Below are positions 21,421-33,917 of a stretch of DNA of 64,000 nucleotides, one piece after another. The stretch is from Typhlomys cinereus. Lineage: Eukaryota; Chordata; Mammalia; Rodentia; Platacanthomyidae. Both the position numbers and the translations under genes were made by a program. The DNA lies in contig JALPQD010000241.1 in assembly GCA_023101885.1 (NCBI GenBank), positions 3,313,501 to 3,377,500 on the forward strand. Direction: 5' to 3'. Under the pieces are notes generated by a model. That model saw only the letters and a list, made by a program, of their open reading frames with translations, had not been told where the DNA came from and did no database searches. Position 1 is the first letter of the stretch; each line of letters begins with the position of its first letter.

Positions 21421-21612
21421 ATATATATATACACATATACAATTACTAATCATACCAAAGACCAGGATGATCTTAACCAGAAAGAAAAAGTATGAACAAT
21501 AGATTTCAATAACAAGTTCAGGAAGATGCAGTCAGAATGAAAATAACAAATTATAAGTTCTCCTGAAACAATTGAAAAGAAAGTTACTTTTTAAAAATTA
21601 AATGTGATATCA

Positions 21613-22457
21613 CAGACTTTCCTTCCTGGTCACTTGCAACTGATGGGGTATGATCTTACCAGAAAGGGAGGGCATAGTCTGGCAGATAGAAGGTAACCAT
21701 TTTGCAATGGGAGACTGACCCACCCCTCACCACAGTCTCCTACTCTTATTCCATCTACCTTTGAATCTACCCTTATAATAAGACTCTATTTTAACAGCTT
21801 TTTATCTCTGGCCAGGGGGTGACATCCAATACCCATCAGGATGGAGCCAAGGGCATTGCAGGAGCAGCAAAACTGAAAAAAAAATCAACAAACCATAATT
21901 CAGAACATCAGAGACTCTATATCAACCACCTGGAATCAGGCCTGCCTAATCTCTCCCCATCCTGAAGCTCAGGGAAATTCCACGGAAGAGGGGGGCGGTA
22001 AGATTGTAAGAGCACAAGGATGGGAGGAGTCAAGGGATATGCAAGATACTCCACATAAGTTAGGGCCGAAGCAATTGTAATAGGACTCTGCATGATCTGC
22101 GCAATGACCAACTTATCATTGACCCCTCAAAGTCTAGCATGGACTAAAGGCACTAGGATCCTTAGAAGCAAGGGATTAACAGTCACAATAGTGTTCCTAT
22201 ACTTAAGGGGAACACAAGAAAGAGTTCTAGTACACCTCATCAGAGAGAAGGACCCAGAGGAAAGTTTGATATACACATTAAAGGATGCTTCAGAGATGGG
22301 GCGAGGGGGTACTGGGAGAAAGGGAGGGAGGGGAGGAAAGGGAGGGGGTGAAAGGAAGGGGAAAAGGGGGGAGAGAACAGGGAGGTCCAGGAAGGGGCGG
22401 AGGGAGGGAGGGGACAGTGGTACCTATTACGTTTGTATGAGCAGAAAAATAAATAAA
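21613..22457 (+). mobile_element. 5'-truncated L1 3' end of the same subfamily, with 25-bp target-site duplication
   Basis: The insert of about 845 bp shares its last 540 bp with the copy at 20795 and extends further 5' (ttccttcctggtcacttgca). It contains gattgtaagagcacaagg and a G-rich tract at about 22300-22420, and it ends aataaataaa. A 25-bp flanking block at 21588-21612 and 22458-22482 differs at one base. There is no coding sequence. Confidence 0.85.
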
Positions 22458-22554
22458 TTTTTAAAAATTAAATATGATATCAATAAAAATGGAAGAATAG
22501 AGAACTTCAGAAACCCATCTGAATGTGCATTAACCCAGTTAATGTGCATGTTCC

Positions 22555-23070
22555 TTATAAATTCACAACAAAACAGCTTATGGGAACATGGGGTTTTATT
22601 TGGCTTATGATTATCTGGTTACAGTTCTTAATCTGGTTTGAAAGGAGTGTTCATACCAACACTAGCGGCTGAGGGAACTAACCACATATCCACAGTACTG
22701 CTGAGAGAGGGGCAACCTCAGTTGCCAAACAGTATGTTTGCTCAAATATACCAAAGAATGCCAATTCACTGAATCAGCTAAAGAAGTACAGCAGTGGACT
22801 CATGGTCAAGGAATTCACTGGTCTTACCAGTTCAGTATCTCAGCAGTCCCAGTCTGGTGCTGAGAATGCCAAACTTTCCAAGTTAGCTTCCCCTATCTTA
22901 TTCACCTTCTAGTGAATAGTCCCACCCACCTTGGGCTGGATCTTCCAAATCAATTAAATAATCTCCTGCAGGCTTGCGTAAAGCTTAATTCAACGACTAA
23001 TTCTTTACAAATGTTCCCACAGCCTGAGCCTTCAATTGTCAAGTTGACACTTGTATCTAACCACTAAACC
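22555..23070 (-). mobile_element. MaLR-like LTR, minus orientation
   Basis: On the minus strand it starts near agtgtcaacttgacaattga and ends ataaaaccccatgttcccat, with an AATAAA signal. A related copy is at 57655-58054. Family assignment is from layout and wording only. Confidence 0.55.
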
Positions 23071-23117
23071 ATTCTTCTATAAAAGCAGTAGATAGACTGG
23101 CAAAAATGTCAGTAGTC

Positions 23118-23268
23118 ACCCTTTTTTGAGACAGGGTCTCATTATGTTATCAAGACAAACTAACTCATTGAGTAACTGAGGCTGGCCTGGAACTCCCAAT
23201 TCTCCTGCCTCAGCATTGCCAGCGCTGAGATTACAGGTTTATGCCACCACCATCCCAGCTCACTAATA
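23118..23268 (-). repeat. B1 SINE, minus orientation
   Basis: The phrase gagacagggtctcattatgt through caggtttatgccaccac is the reverse of 7SL-derived B1. An ID-like element follows at 23308-23385 (+; caccgggttcaatccccacc). Confidence 0.85.
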
Positions 23269-23499
23269 ACTTTATTGACTATGCAAAACTAATTAAAAGC
23301 TTACAGCAGGGCTGAAGATGAACTCAATTATTTGCTTAGCAGATGTAAGGCACCGGGTTCAATCCCCACCATCACAAAACTACAGTAGTCAAGAAAATGT
23401 TTCATTTAAAAAAATCTTTGTGGTTCAATGCAAGTATTTCCCAGGAATATGACAGCTTTAAAGGTACAAGTCCCTACTTTCCCTGTGGCTTCATTATTT

Positions 23500-23800
23500 T
23501 ATGGCATCTTTGGAAGATGAAGGCTTGCTGAAAGAAGGCAGTCACAGGGGGTGGGTTTTGGTTAGCCCCACCCTGCTTGAGTGAGTGAATCTGCTCTCAA
23601 GGTTACATGCACCAAGCTCTTAGTTTCCATGATGTCTGCAGTGACCTAGGCCACCTCCAGCTTCTGATGCTAGCCATACCTTTTCCACCATAATGGACTG
23701 TATCTCCCCTCTGGAACTGTAAGCTCAATAAATCTCCATTTCCTCCCTTAACTTGATTAAGCCTCAGTGTTGTCTCGCAGCAACAATAAAGACTGACCGT
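23500..23800 (+). mobile_element. MaLR-like LTR, 3' part
   Basis: The phrases tccaccataatggactgtat and ctctggaactgtaagctcaa, then aataaatctccatttcctcc, are the 3' R/U5 end of a rodent MaLR-type LTR, with AATAAA as polyA signal. Confidence 0.6.
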
Positions 23801-23911
23801 ATACCTGGTGACTCATTGAAAGTGCAACTCAAAGGGCTTTACTTTATTTCGCTCATTCTGATAAATTGCACTGGGGTCATTTATCAAAAACACTGAAGTA
23901 CAAATCAAAAA

Positions 23912-24085
23912 ATAGGGTATGGTGGGACATCTCTGTAATCCCAACACTTAAGATGCAAAGGTAGGATTGCCACAACTTTGAGTCCAGCTTGGTCTATATA
24001 ACTCTTTCCAGGCAAGTCAGGGATACCTAGTAAAATCTGGAGAAAGAGAAAGAGATGGAGAGAGAGAGAGAGACAGAAAGACAGA
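23912..24085 (+). repeat. B1-like SINE with GA-rich tail
   Basis: The sequence tctgtaatcccaacacttaa and gagtccagcttggtctatat follow B1. An interrupted (GA)n run follows at 24045-24090. Confidence 0.7.
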
Positions 24086-24089
24086 GAGA

Positions 24090-25019
24090 GATTAGCCCCT
24101 AGTATCAGGGGCAAAGGACAAGAATTTATGAAAACAATGGGCAAGCAGAAAGGTCAAGGAGTAAAGTTTGAAAAATGAGATGTTTGAGGACATGAAGGCT
24201 TTGAATAGCTTCCATATTCCTAAGAATCTAGAAAGTTAACCCATGCAATAAGAAATCCTGAAGATATCATCCATTACTGATATTCATGCACAAACAGTAA
24301 GTGAAGACCAAGAGCTGTAAACCACCAGTCTGAAAGCTAAAAGGTACCACTTGATACAGACAAACTATCTGCAAGCATGGACAGACTTACTTATTTAATG
24401 ACTTTTTCTTTTGCTAATCTATTTGATTATTTATTTATCGGTCCTAGGAGCTATAAAAAATCTGTTTTAAATAACAAGTTGACATTTGGGCAAATTAATG
24501 CAAACTTCAGTGAGTGTGCAGAACAACACATGTATAAACTTTACATAATTATTTTCAAAATGTCACTAAATAAACAAACTAACAACAGCAACTAAAATAA
24601 GCAGAAGCACCCACAATTTTAAAAGAGAAAAAAATTGGAAATAGAGAAAAATCTGATTTTCAGATGCTAAATTATGATACTAAAACTGACCAATATTCAA
24701 TAAAAAATATGAGATATATGAAAATACCAAAAGTATGACCCCTGATAAGAAAAAAAAGAGAAATTAATATAAACTGTCTTTGATAATAGACATACTTTTT
24801 GTGGATCTGGGGATTGAATCCAGGGCTTACAGAGTGTCAGACAAGTGTTCTATCACTAACTTATATGCCCAATCCTAAACAAATACCTTATTTTAAATAT
24901 TAGCAAACACCTGTGGAAAACCACAGACAAAGAACTAAAGAAAATTGCCAGATTGTGAACATAATTTAGGTAGAAATTATAAACAGGGATTAAATAGAAA
25001 TTCTGCACTTAAAAATACA
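24090..25019. other. Intergenic with one ID-like element
   Basis: An ID-like element in minus orientation lies at about 24798-24873 (gggattgaatccagggctta). The rest, including a 72-codon open frame at 24377-24595, is AT-rich and I recognise no gene. Confidence 0.45.
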
Positions 25020-26330
25020 ATAGATAAGGTTATGGAAGTGTAAACTGCTGCAGCAACTATGGAAATTCTTGTGGGGGTTTCTCAAAAAAGCTAAAATGCT
25101 AAAAGCTAAAACTGCCATATGGGGGCTGGAGAGATGGCTCAGAGGTTAAGACTCTACCTTGAAAGCAGAAGGTCCTGAATTCAGATCCCAGATCCCACGT
25201 AAAAATGCCAGGCAAGAACTGTGGTGGCCTGCATGTCTAGACCCTGGTGGGCAGAGCCTGGGAAATCCCAGAGTGAAGCAAGAAGGAGGTAGAAGCAATC
25301 CAGGATGATTCCTGAAGTCACCCTCGGTCCTCCACAGGGACACACAGTGCCCTCTGACACACACGCACGCATACACACACTAAATAAATAAATAAAGTTT
25401 TTTTTTAAACTACCATATGAGCCAGCTATAACACTCATGGACATATTCCCAAAAAGCTCTGTATCCTATTACTGAGGTACGTATACATTCATATTCCTTG
25501 CAATTCTATTTACAATATCTGGGAAATGGAATCAATCTAGATGTCCATCAATAGATGAACGAATAATGAAAATGTGATACATATATCCAGTGGAATATTA
25601 GTCATTAGTAAGAATAAAATTATGATATCTGTAGGCAAATAGAACTGAAAAATATTACAAGAATGAGGTAACACAGGCCCAGAAAGACGAATACATATTA
25701 TTTCACATATATAGACCATAATTTCAGACTTGCTTACTTTAAAAATAGAAGAAGGGAAAACTGGGGTGGTGGCAAGGTTTAAACAAGGATAAAAGTGGGA
25801 ACTGAAGAAAAGATAGGGAAGAAGGAGGGTTAACCAAAACTGAAAACCTATAAAGCCACATGGAAACTTACTACTTTATAAGCCAATTAAAACATAATTT
25901 TTAAAACATAAGAAAAAAGCAATGATACCTTTTGTGTGGGTGGATAACACTGATCTCAGAAGTTATTATTAAATGAAAATTCCAAAATTGGATGTGGGGC
26001 ATCTACCTATTTTTTTTTTAAATCCCCAGAGACCTCCAAACCATATAGGTTATGGCCATTTGTCATTGGTTGTCACCAGAAAAGGATGGTAGTACCCTAT
26101 TGCTGAAGACACTACATACCATGGTTGCAGAATACAAAAAAGTTGAAAGTGAGATGGGAGCATTCTCTACACTGGCTAGACTTCACTGTGCCAGAAGTTG
26201 CTATGCAGGGAAGAAATATCAGGAATAAATAGTCTTTTCCAGCATTAGGTCTGACATGCTACAATGCCAAGTCACCAGGCAAGTTGCTGGTATAATAGGG
26301 GTACAACTGTTACAGGGGTAGCCAACTGAT
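25020..26330 (+). mobile_element. L1 3' region with a SINE inserted in it
   Basis: The phrases aactgctgcagcaactatgg, then ctaccatatgagccagctat and tagatgtccatcaatagatg are L1 3' terminal sequence. The later part (about 25920-26330) matches the same rodent L1 3' UTR group as 16425-16930. No intact ORF2 remains. Confidence 0.75.
25122..25406 (+). repeat. CA-tailed B2-like SINE inserted in L1
   Basis: The copy starts ggggctggagagatggctca and has box B ctgaattcagatccc, a tail with CA/CG units and AAATAAATAAATAAA. The 13-bp flanks aaactgccatatg (25109-25121) and aaactaccatatg (25407-25419) form a target-site duplication with one difference. The L1 is therefore older. Confidence 0.85.
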
Positions 26331-26869
26331 TTCTAAATAAATCTGAGACCATTTTCCAGAGAGGGAAGCTCATTCCCACTACTATGAGTCTAATCAAAAA
26401 TCCATGACTGGGGAGGTTACAGGCATTAGGGATGAATCTACTACTTTTTTTTTTTGCTAATTTGGCATGTTATCAAACGGAATCCTAAATATCTGTGTTT
26501 AAACCCATAGACTAGTGCCGTCTCAACCTTGATGCAAGAACCATCTGTTTGAAATGGATAGCAGTTAAAGAGATTTGTGGCTGGTCAAAGTGCTGAGAAT
26601 AAGTGTCTGTTAAAATCTCATTATTAAACAGGACACCGTTTATCATTTCCAGGTATCAGAGAATACTGCAAAAAAGAAGAGGCCAAAAGAATGTAAGAGC
26701 CAAATAACAGAAAAGAAGGTCATGAAACTTTCTTATGGGCATGTCATGGTCAAGGCACTCAGGAACTCACAACGGTTACGGTTGCCTGCATAAGGCCTGC
26801 AAGATTGAGCCAGTAAACATTGTCATGGATAGGAAAGGGACTTGAGATTGATGGGTGTAACAGGGGATA
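26331..26869. other. L1-derived and unassigned sequence
   Basis: The part at about 26640-26860 has the L1 3' UTR phrase agaatgtaagagccaaataa. No gene is visible. Confidence 0.45.
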
Positions 26870-27282
26870 AAAGGTGGAAAGAGAGCTCAGTGGGTAAAGG
26901 GCATGCTTGTGAATCTGGAAACCTAAGTTCCATCCTTGAAAGCCCACAAGGTAGAAGGAAGTTGTCCTCTGCATGTCCATGGCATGCATGTATGTATCTC
27001 TCTCTCTCTCTGCTTTTCTTTCTTTATCACTATCTCTATCACAAATAAGTAAATAAAAATGTAAAAACAAGGTAGAGAAATGAGTGTGGCCAGCATGCAT
27101 TCTATACATGTATGAATTTGTCAAAGAATAAATTAATTAATTAATAAAAAACATGAGGGCTAGTGAGATGGCACAACAGATAACAACAGCACTTGCTGTC
27201 AAGCTGGAAGACCTAAGTTTAATCCCTGGTACTCACATAGTGGGACACTCCCCTAAATAAATAAATAAATAAATCACAAAAT
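26870..27282 (+). repeat. Two old B2-like SINEs
   Basis: The first spans about 26870-27060 (aagagagctcagtgggtaaa, with a CT run and AAATAAAAATG end). The second spans about 27157-27282 (gctagtgagatggcacaaca; AATAAATAAATAAATAAATC). They are separated by an L1-like end (gcattctatacatgtatgaa). Confidence 0.65.
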
Positions 27283-27284
27283 AC

Positions 27285-28040
27285 ATAAAGATCTTCACCA
27301 TCATTATTCAACAGGGAAACGAAAATCAAAACACAATGAGATTTCACCACTCCCCTACAATAAAGATTTCATACCAAGTGACCCTAATGAAAAAAATTAT
27401 AGGCAGACAATTGCAATTGCTAATGATGACATGGGAAAACTGGGCTCTTCCATTGCTGCTGAAAATAAAATAATATAGTCACTGTAGAAGAGTTTGGTTG
27501 TTTCTAAGAAAGTTAAATATAATGTGAATTGGCAAATCTATTCCTAGATATTACCTCAAAGAAACTTCAAAATACAGTCATAAGCATTACTATTTTTATA
27601 GTAATAATAAGCAAAAGTAGAAACAACCTAATATACACCAACACAATAAATAAAAGAAATGGGGTTTATTCCTAAACATTGAATTATTCAGCTATCAAAG
27701 AAACAAAGTACTAATAAAATGTAATACATTTGTAACTTGAAAACATCATGTCAAAACAAAACAAAACAAAACAAGTCAAACATAAACACCACATGTTGGC
27801 TCATTCTATTTTATGAAATTTCCAGGATACACAAATCCATGGAAACATAGTGAAGATTGTTTGCTGCCAGTACCTGAAAGGAAGGATGGGTTGGACATGG
27901 CTATGAATTGGGTGATAATAATGTTCTAGAAATCGTATAAAAGTTCCAAAGCTTTGTGAATATATTTTTAAAATGGTGAATTGTGCACTTTACAGTAGAA
28001 TACTTTCTAGAATGTTAATTATGTTTCAACAAATTGATTT
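27285..28040 (+). mobile_element. Old L1 (L1MA-type) 3' region
   Basis: The phrases acaatgagatttcaccactc, then caaatctattcctagatatt and aatggtgaattgtgcacttt belong to the 3' end of older mammalian L1. It is riddled with small changes and has no open frame. Confidence 0.75.
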
Positions 28041-28570
28041 CCACTTTGTGGAAAATAAAAAGAAAACATAATTTCCTTATTTCTCCCCATTAGCACAACC
28101 ATAAACATTAGATATTACATACAAACCAAGCAAAATATTCTAAAATATAGAGAGAAGAAAGCAGATGAACTAGAGGCCTTGTGACCTAAGGGATAACATA
28201 GTAGTGGATTTTTTGGTATTTGTTTTTGCCCTTTCTATCACAGACTTGGAAATGAAATGTCAAAGCAACAGAAATACTAATTGGCACAGATTTGGATTTA
28301 TCCCCATGCCAGTTCTTTCTAGTCAAAGTAGCAGCATGGCTATATAGAAACCTTTGTCTAAACAGCCTGTATGCTAAGAATAAACACTAAAGAATACTGC
28401 TGTTCTAACACCAAGCTATCTAGCAAAGGTCAAGTTTGTTGCTTAGACTTCTTTACATGTGAAGTTGTAAAGAAATGGTGGAAAAGAAGGCCAGGCATTT
28501 AGGACTTTTTATTTTACTCATCAGTAACTAGGTGCTTCTTTCTGCAGGATTAGAGAACATGACATAAGGA
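28041..28570. other. Intergenic unique sequence
   Basis: No gene or clear repeat recognised. Confidence 0.45.
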
Positions 28571-28574
28571 GTCA

Positions 28575-28602
28575 ACATTCTTTCTAAAAATTTATTTATT
28601 TT

Positions 28603-28641
<39 letters not shown>

Positions 28642-28645
28642 TTTT

Positions 28646-28729
<84 letters not shown>

Positions 28730-28885
28730 CCAGGCTCTGCCCACCAGGGCTGGAAGTACAGGTTGCTGTTGTTTCCACCTGGTATGTTTTCTTCTTTTTT
28801 TTTATATGGGACTTGGGATCCGAACTCAGGACCTTCTGCTTGTGAAGCAGAGTCTTAACTCCTGAGCCATCTCCCCAGCCCAGAC
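28575..28885 (-). repeat. CA-tailed B2-like SINE whose tail became a triple microsatellite
   Basis: In minus orientation, the body 28729-28880 (aactcaggaccttctgcttg; cctgagccatctccccagcc) is preceded by (TTTA)n at 28592-28644, (GT)n at 28645-28671 and (GA)n at 28672-28728. Flanks resembling tcaacattctt and tcaaaattctt suggest a target-site duplication. Confidence 0.85.
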
Positions 28886-29414
28886 TCAAAATTCTTATTT
28901 AATCCAGTGGCTAATGAAAGCCCTATTTGCATGTCGATAAAGCCAGTGGAAAAAGTAGACTTCGCCTCCAAATGGGGAAAAAAGTGAAGCAACTCAGCTT
29001 TCACTAAGAGGGCTGAGTTGGAAGAAATAAGTAAAACTGAAGGTTTAACTAGCTTCCAGGATCTCAGAAAAAAGAAAAGGCCCAAATTTTAATGGAAAAC
29101 AACTTGCTATATAAAGAACCACAAATACCTCAAACTGAATGATTAAAAAAATAATCAATAAATGGTAACAATGAGATGAAAGAAATGTGGGAATTATTTG
29201 AAAGGTTTCTAAAGCAACTAACATAAAATTATTTCAAGGAAAAACCACAAACATAAAACAAACAATGAAAGAGAAAGAAAAATAAGAACATAAAGTATTA
29301 GTTGTAGAGTTTACAACTAACAGAATATAATAACCAAAACGAAAAAATCCATGGCACGAGCTGTACAACAGAAGAATGGGGAAAGAGTGAGAAATTTATG
29401 AATAGAAAAACAAA
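28886..29414. other. Intergenic unique sequence
   Basis: AT-rich sequence. No gene recognised. Confidence 0.45.
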
Positions 29415-29687
29415 ATATGAAGCTGGAGAAATGGCTCCAGGATTAGGTCTCTGCCTCACAAGCAGAACATCCTGAGTTCAGATCCCAGATCCCATGTAAA
29501 AATACCCGGAGGAAATGATGGTGGCCTGTACTTCTGGTCCTGGAAAGCTAAGCCTGAGAAACTCCAGAGCAAAGCAAAGAGGAAATAGTACAATTCAAGG
29601 TGACTTCCAAAGTTACCCCTGGGCCTCCATAGGCCACACAGTACCCTGTAATACACTCAGACATACAAGCAAAAGAAAAGAAAAAAG

Positions 29688-29720
<33 letters not shown>

Positions 29721-29778
29721 GAAAAGAAAAGAAAAGAAAAGAAAAGAAAAGAAAAGAAAAGAAAAGAAAAGAAAAGAG
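29415..29778 (+). repeat. B2-like SINE with (AAAAG)n tail
   Basis: The body 29415-29672 (gaagctggagaaatggctcc; ctgagttcagatcccagatc) is followed by a pentanucleotide (AAAAG)n run at about 29673-29778 in place of the CA tail. Lys/Arg/Glu-rich open frames over the run are artefacts. Confidence 0.85.
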
Positions 29779-29802
29779 GAAGGAAGGAAGAAAATGTAAC
29801 AA

Positions 29803-30425
29803 GAGATGAGAAGATGGCTCAATGGGAAAAGTGAACACTGTGCAAGCATGAGAGCAAGGATTCAGATCCCCTGCAGCCACATGTCAGACACATGGTAGCT
29901 CACCTACAGTCTCAGCACTTGGGACCAGAGACGGGGATTCTCCAACAGATTTTTGCTCAGTTGAGAGATCCTCATTATCGCTTTTATCCTTCTCTGTTGC
30001 TGAGGGATCACGCTTAAACATAGCCTAAAGGAAAAGGAAAATTTATTTGATTTATTGTTCCAGAGGGGATATAGTCCATTATGGCGGCATGGTGAGCAGC
30101 AGGAGCTGGAGGCAGCTCAGGTGACCGAAGACATCATGGAGGCCAAGAGAACTGGCTGCAATGTGCAAAAGCAGACTTCTAATGGACGCAGGACTGGGTT
30201 ATCCAACCTCAAGGTCCATCTTCCTGTGACATGCCTTCCTCTAGCAAGGCTCCACCTCCTAAAGTTGCCACCACCTTCTCAAACATTAACATCAGCTTAT
30301 GAGGGACAACTCACATTCAAACCATGACATCTACCTCAAGGAAGATACATGACATCAACCTCTGGCCTCCATACACACATATGCATCCAGACACATGTGA
30401 ATTAACATGTACACATTTACAATAT
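29803..30425 (+). repeat. B4-like SINE interrupted by an LTR-like block
   Basis: The head 29803-29945 (gatgagaagatggctcaatg) and the tail 30326-30425 (catcaacctctggcctccat) belong to one composite SINE. Between them lies an LTR-like block. Confidence 0.6.
30030..30325 (-). mobile_element. LTR-like repeat (MaLR type), minus orientation
   Basis: The + strand wording tttattgttccagaggggat, then gtccattatggcggcatggt and aggtccatcttcctgtgaca recurs in rodent genomes as an interspersed LTR-like repeat. Exact family not assigned. The 90-codon frame across it is not a gene. Confidence 0.45.
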
Positions 30426-31329
30426 ACACTCAAAAAAACCCAATATATTAGAAATAATTAAATCTGAACCAAAGAGAAAATATGATGAAAACTGAAAATA
30501 GACTAGGGCATATCATTAGAGTCCTGGAGGGAAAGGGAAAATATGGGAAGAGCTGGAAATACTCAATGGTGTAAAAAAAAAAATCTTGAAGATAGCCTGG
30601 GAGTGTAGTGCAGTGGAAGAACATGTACTTACTGTATACAAAACCCTGGGTTCTGTCACCAGCACAAATTAAATAAATTAACAATCAAAATTAAAATATT
30701 TGAATTTGATAAGAGACATAAACCTACAGATTTAAGATGATATGCCAACTTAAATTGGAGAAGGGTCAAGTAAATTCATACCAAGTTGCACAATCAACAC
30801 TTGAACATTAAAGACAAAGAACAATGTTGGAAGCATCCAGAGAAAACCAACATGTCATTGATAGGACTACGACAATCCAAATAACAAACGAACTATTTTA
30901 ACCAAAACACATGATCATATGAAATAAATAGCACATTTTCAAATGTTTAAAGTATTAGTCAAAATTATATACCCAGGAAGATTATAGTTTAGGAATGAAA
31001 GTGAAATCAATATTTTATCAGATGAAAGCAAACCAAGATAAATTACTGCCAAAAGACTTACCCTGAAGGATGAATACAGGGAATGAGTAAAGGAACAACT
31101 CAGTGTTGGAGCACTTACCTAGGAGCTGCAAGGCTCTGGATTTCATCACCAGCGTGATAAAAAATGAGCAGAAAAGAGAACAGAGAACAAAGAATAAACA
31201 GAAAAGAGATCAAAATATCCAGTATCTTAGAATATCAATAACAAAGAACATAGTAAAAAAACATTTCCACTTAGTAGTTATAAATTATATTCGATGGGTG
31301 AGTTGCTCTAAATAGATCAATTAAAAACA
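30426..31329. other. Intergenic with two ID-like elements
   Basis: ID-like elements lie at about 30592-30675 (+; aaccctgggttctgtcacca) and 31085-31165 (+; tgcaaggctctggatttcat). The remainder, probably old L1, is AT-rich without a gene. Confidence 0.45.
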
Positions 31330-31778
31330 GAATGGATATAATAAAAAAGATAAGTCACTCATAGGAATGATCACTTTGGAAAATAATTTTGCAGCCTTAT
31401 TAAGTTCAGTACAGTCTTAACCATGCAAAAAATGAAAGGAATCAAAGTCTATCAGCAGGTGAATGAATAGCAAAATGCAATATACTGTGACAATTAATTA
31501 TTTGTCAATCAAAATGAACGAAGTCTCAGCATATGACATGAATATGAAGGAACATTAAAAGCATGTTAAACAAGATAATGTTAGAGACAGATGGTTTACA
31601 ATCCAATTTTCTGAAATGCTCATTAAAGAAATACTAACAGAGGGGCTAAAGGGGCAGAAATGGTAGTGGCCTACACTTAAGGCCTTGGAAAACCCAGAGA
31701 AAAAGAAAAACAAGATAGAAGCAATCCAAGATGGTGCCTGAGCATCCACAGGCACACATAGTGCCCTTTGAGACACAC

Positions 31779-31830
<52 letters not shown>

Positions 31831-32040
31831 GGAGAAGGAGAGGGAGAGGGAGAGGGAGAGAGAGAGAAATACTCACACAAAATAGATTAATAGTTGCCTG
31901 GTGTTAAGGATGAGAATGGGAGGTGAATGAAAATAGGATAAGGATTTGTTTTGAAGAAATGAAAATATTCTAAAATCAGTTTATAGTGATATCTGTACAA
32001 CTTTAATGAAATCATTAAAATGTATGTTTTAATAAATAAG
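31330..32040 (+). mobile_element. Old L1 3' region split by a SINE
   Basis: The left part 31330-31640 (caatccaattttctgaaatg) and the right part 31868-32040 (tagttgcctggtgttaagga; tgatatctgtacaactttaa) are consecutive L1 3' UTR sequence. No coding capacity remains. Confidence 0.7.
31642..31867 (+). repeat. B2-like SINE with (GA)n tail inserted in L1
   Basis: The body (ggtagtggcctacacttaag; gaagcaatccaagatggtgc) lacks part of its head. The tail is a long (GA)n run, about 31785-31867. Flanks agaaatactaaca (about 31627) and agaaatactcaca (about 31864) look like a target-site duplication with one mismatch. Confidence 0.75.
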
Positions 32041-32529
32041 CTATCTTTTAAAAGTTATGAATCTTTCCAAATGTTTCAAGGCTGAAATTCTCAGACCATT
32101 AAACCTGCAAACTTGTGACTCATTTTCTCCATCCCTTAGATAAGAGAATTACCTCAGGCCATCAGTACATCAGATAAACAGAATGTTATATGACCCATTT
32201 TCTTTTCTAGCCACTACTCAATTTACTATCTTCAATGCTAAATTATCGTTTATTATTCTCAATGCTAAAGTATCATTTAGAAACTATTGTGTTTCATGCA
32301 TTTACCGACAATGGATATATCAAAACATGTTTGCCTTCAGTATGCCTAATTCCAAGTTCTTCTATAGTTCAGCAAAACAAATTACCTCTGTGATCATATG
32401 TGCCTTTTCAGCACAATATGTATGCAAGAAACAGATAAGCTGATTTGACTATACTTGCACAGTTAGCCAAGAATAGCACTTCTCTAAACTACTTTATTCC
32501 TTTCACTTGTTTTTCTATTTTTCTGTGTA
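32041..32529. other. Intergenic unique sequence
   Basis: No gene recognised. The 86-codon frame at 32183-32443 resembles nothing I know. Confidence 0.4.
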
Positions 32530-33140
32530 TATATACATGGAGTGCATGCGTGTGTGTATGCATGCTTACATGTGGGTGGGTACATGTGTGAGCTTAGAGA
32601 TGTGTGTTGCAGATGTATGTGAACATAAGTGTGGAGGCCTGAGGGTGTTATCAGGAGTCACTAGTTTTTGGTTGTTCTTCCACCTTATTCTCTTGAAGCT
32701 GAATCTCTAAACCTAGAGCTCACCTATAGGATTAGTCTGGCTAGCCATCTTGCTCTGGCAATTCTCAGTCTTGCTTACTTGGGCTGCTATGTAATTTTAC
32801 ATGGGATTTGGACATATGAACTCTAGTCTTTGGGTCTGCACAGCAAGCACTTTAACTGCTGATCCATCTCCCCAGTCTTGGCCTTTTGGTTTCTGACTAA
32901 ATGTCAAGGGCTTCTTTCAAAAACAAATTTCTTGAGACAGGTTCTCCGTATCCCAGGCTGGAATCAAACTCAATGAATAGCTGAGGATGAAATTGAACTT
33001 CTGATCTTCTTACTTTTGCCTCTTGAATGATGGGATCACAGGCATACAACTACCACACCTATTTTATGTAGTGCTAAAGACTGTATTTAGAGCTTCCTGC
33101 TCTAGGTAAGCATTCTGACTGATTTACATCCTCAACCCTT
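32530..33140 (-). repeat. Cluster of B4-, B1- and ID-like SINEs, minus orientation
   Basis: A B4-like copy at about 32530-32877 ends on the + strand at gctgatccatctccccagtc. A B1-like copy at about 32927-33060 starts cttgagacaggttctccgta, and an ID-like copy at about 33063-33140 follows. All three are diverged. Confidence 0.6.
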
Positions 33141-33917
33141 TTCTCTTCAATATGATTGTAGAATTTCCCTATCTGCCGATTTTCCTTCCCCCTCCATTTC
33201 TCATAGCCACCATTTCTTACTTTTATAATAGTTCTCATATCAATAAGGACTTGAAACAAAAATCCATGTTTTTTTCTTTCAAATTTCCCTTCCTAACCTA
33301 ATCTTGAGTGGTGACAAGGAAAACTACTGTTAAAAGAGTAATCAGCAATCTATTTTTCCATCTAGATAATGATTTAGTGGGCTCTTTATGGATATTTACA
33401 AAAATGCTTGATCTTATCTATGGTTTTGTTTTGCTTCTTGAAAGAGAATTGGTGCAGAATATTGAATTTGATCTCAAGTCTAAGGTGGCTCACCTTCAAA
33501 GTTGATATGGCATGTTTAATAAAGTTCTCTATACTACAAAGAAGGTACATTCATTGGCTATAGGCAATGTTATAAATTATTGTGAAAGTTCCAAAATAAT
33601 CATGCTACTAAATATGATGAACAATTTTCACATTAACAACACAAACTCCTTGATAATTGGATTCATTTTACTTTTCTTCTTTATACTGTTATATTGCTAA
33701 TGCAATGCTCATCCTAAATCCAAGTGTCTGTTTTCCAGTCACACTATCCAATTAAAATGAAAACTCTAGTGTGAAAAAAGAGCAGTGAAACTGGTATTAG
33801 AATACCTGGATTACAGCATTTTTCTGTTATGTAACAATGTGTGTAATCACATAGATTTCATGCTACTATTAAGTATGAACCAGTTTTTCATATTACTTGG
33901 GAACGAAATATGTGTTT
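33141..33917. other. Intergenic unique sequence
   Basis: No gene recognised. Several 60-75 codon frames here are hydrophobic or AT-driven and have no family signature. Confidence 0.4.

Noticed and set aside
22092..22610. A 172-codon frame
   Set aside because: It lies in the L1 3' UTR and polypurine tract and runs on past the A-rich tail; not a coding region of L1.
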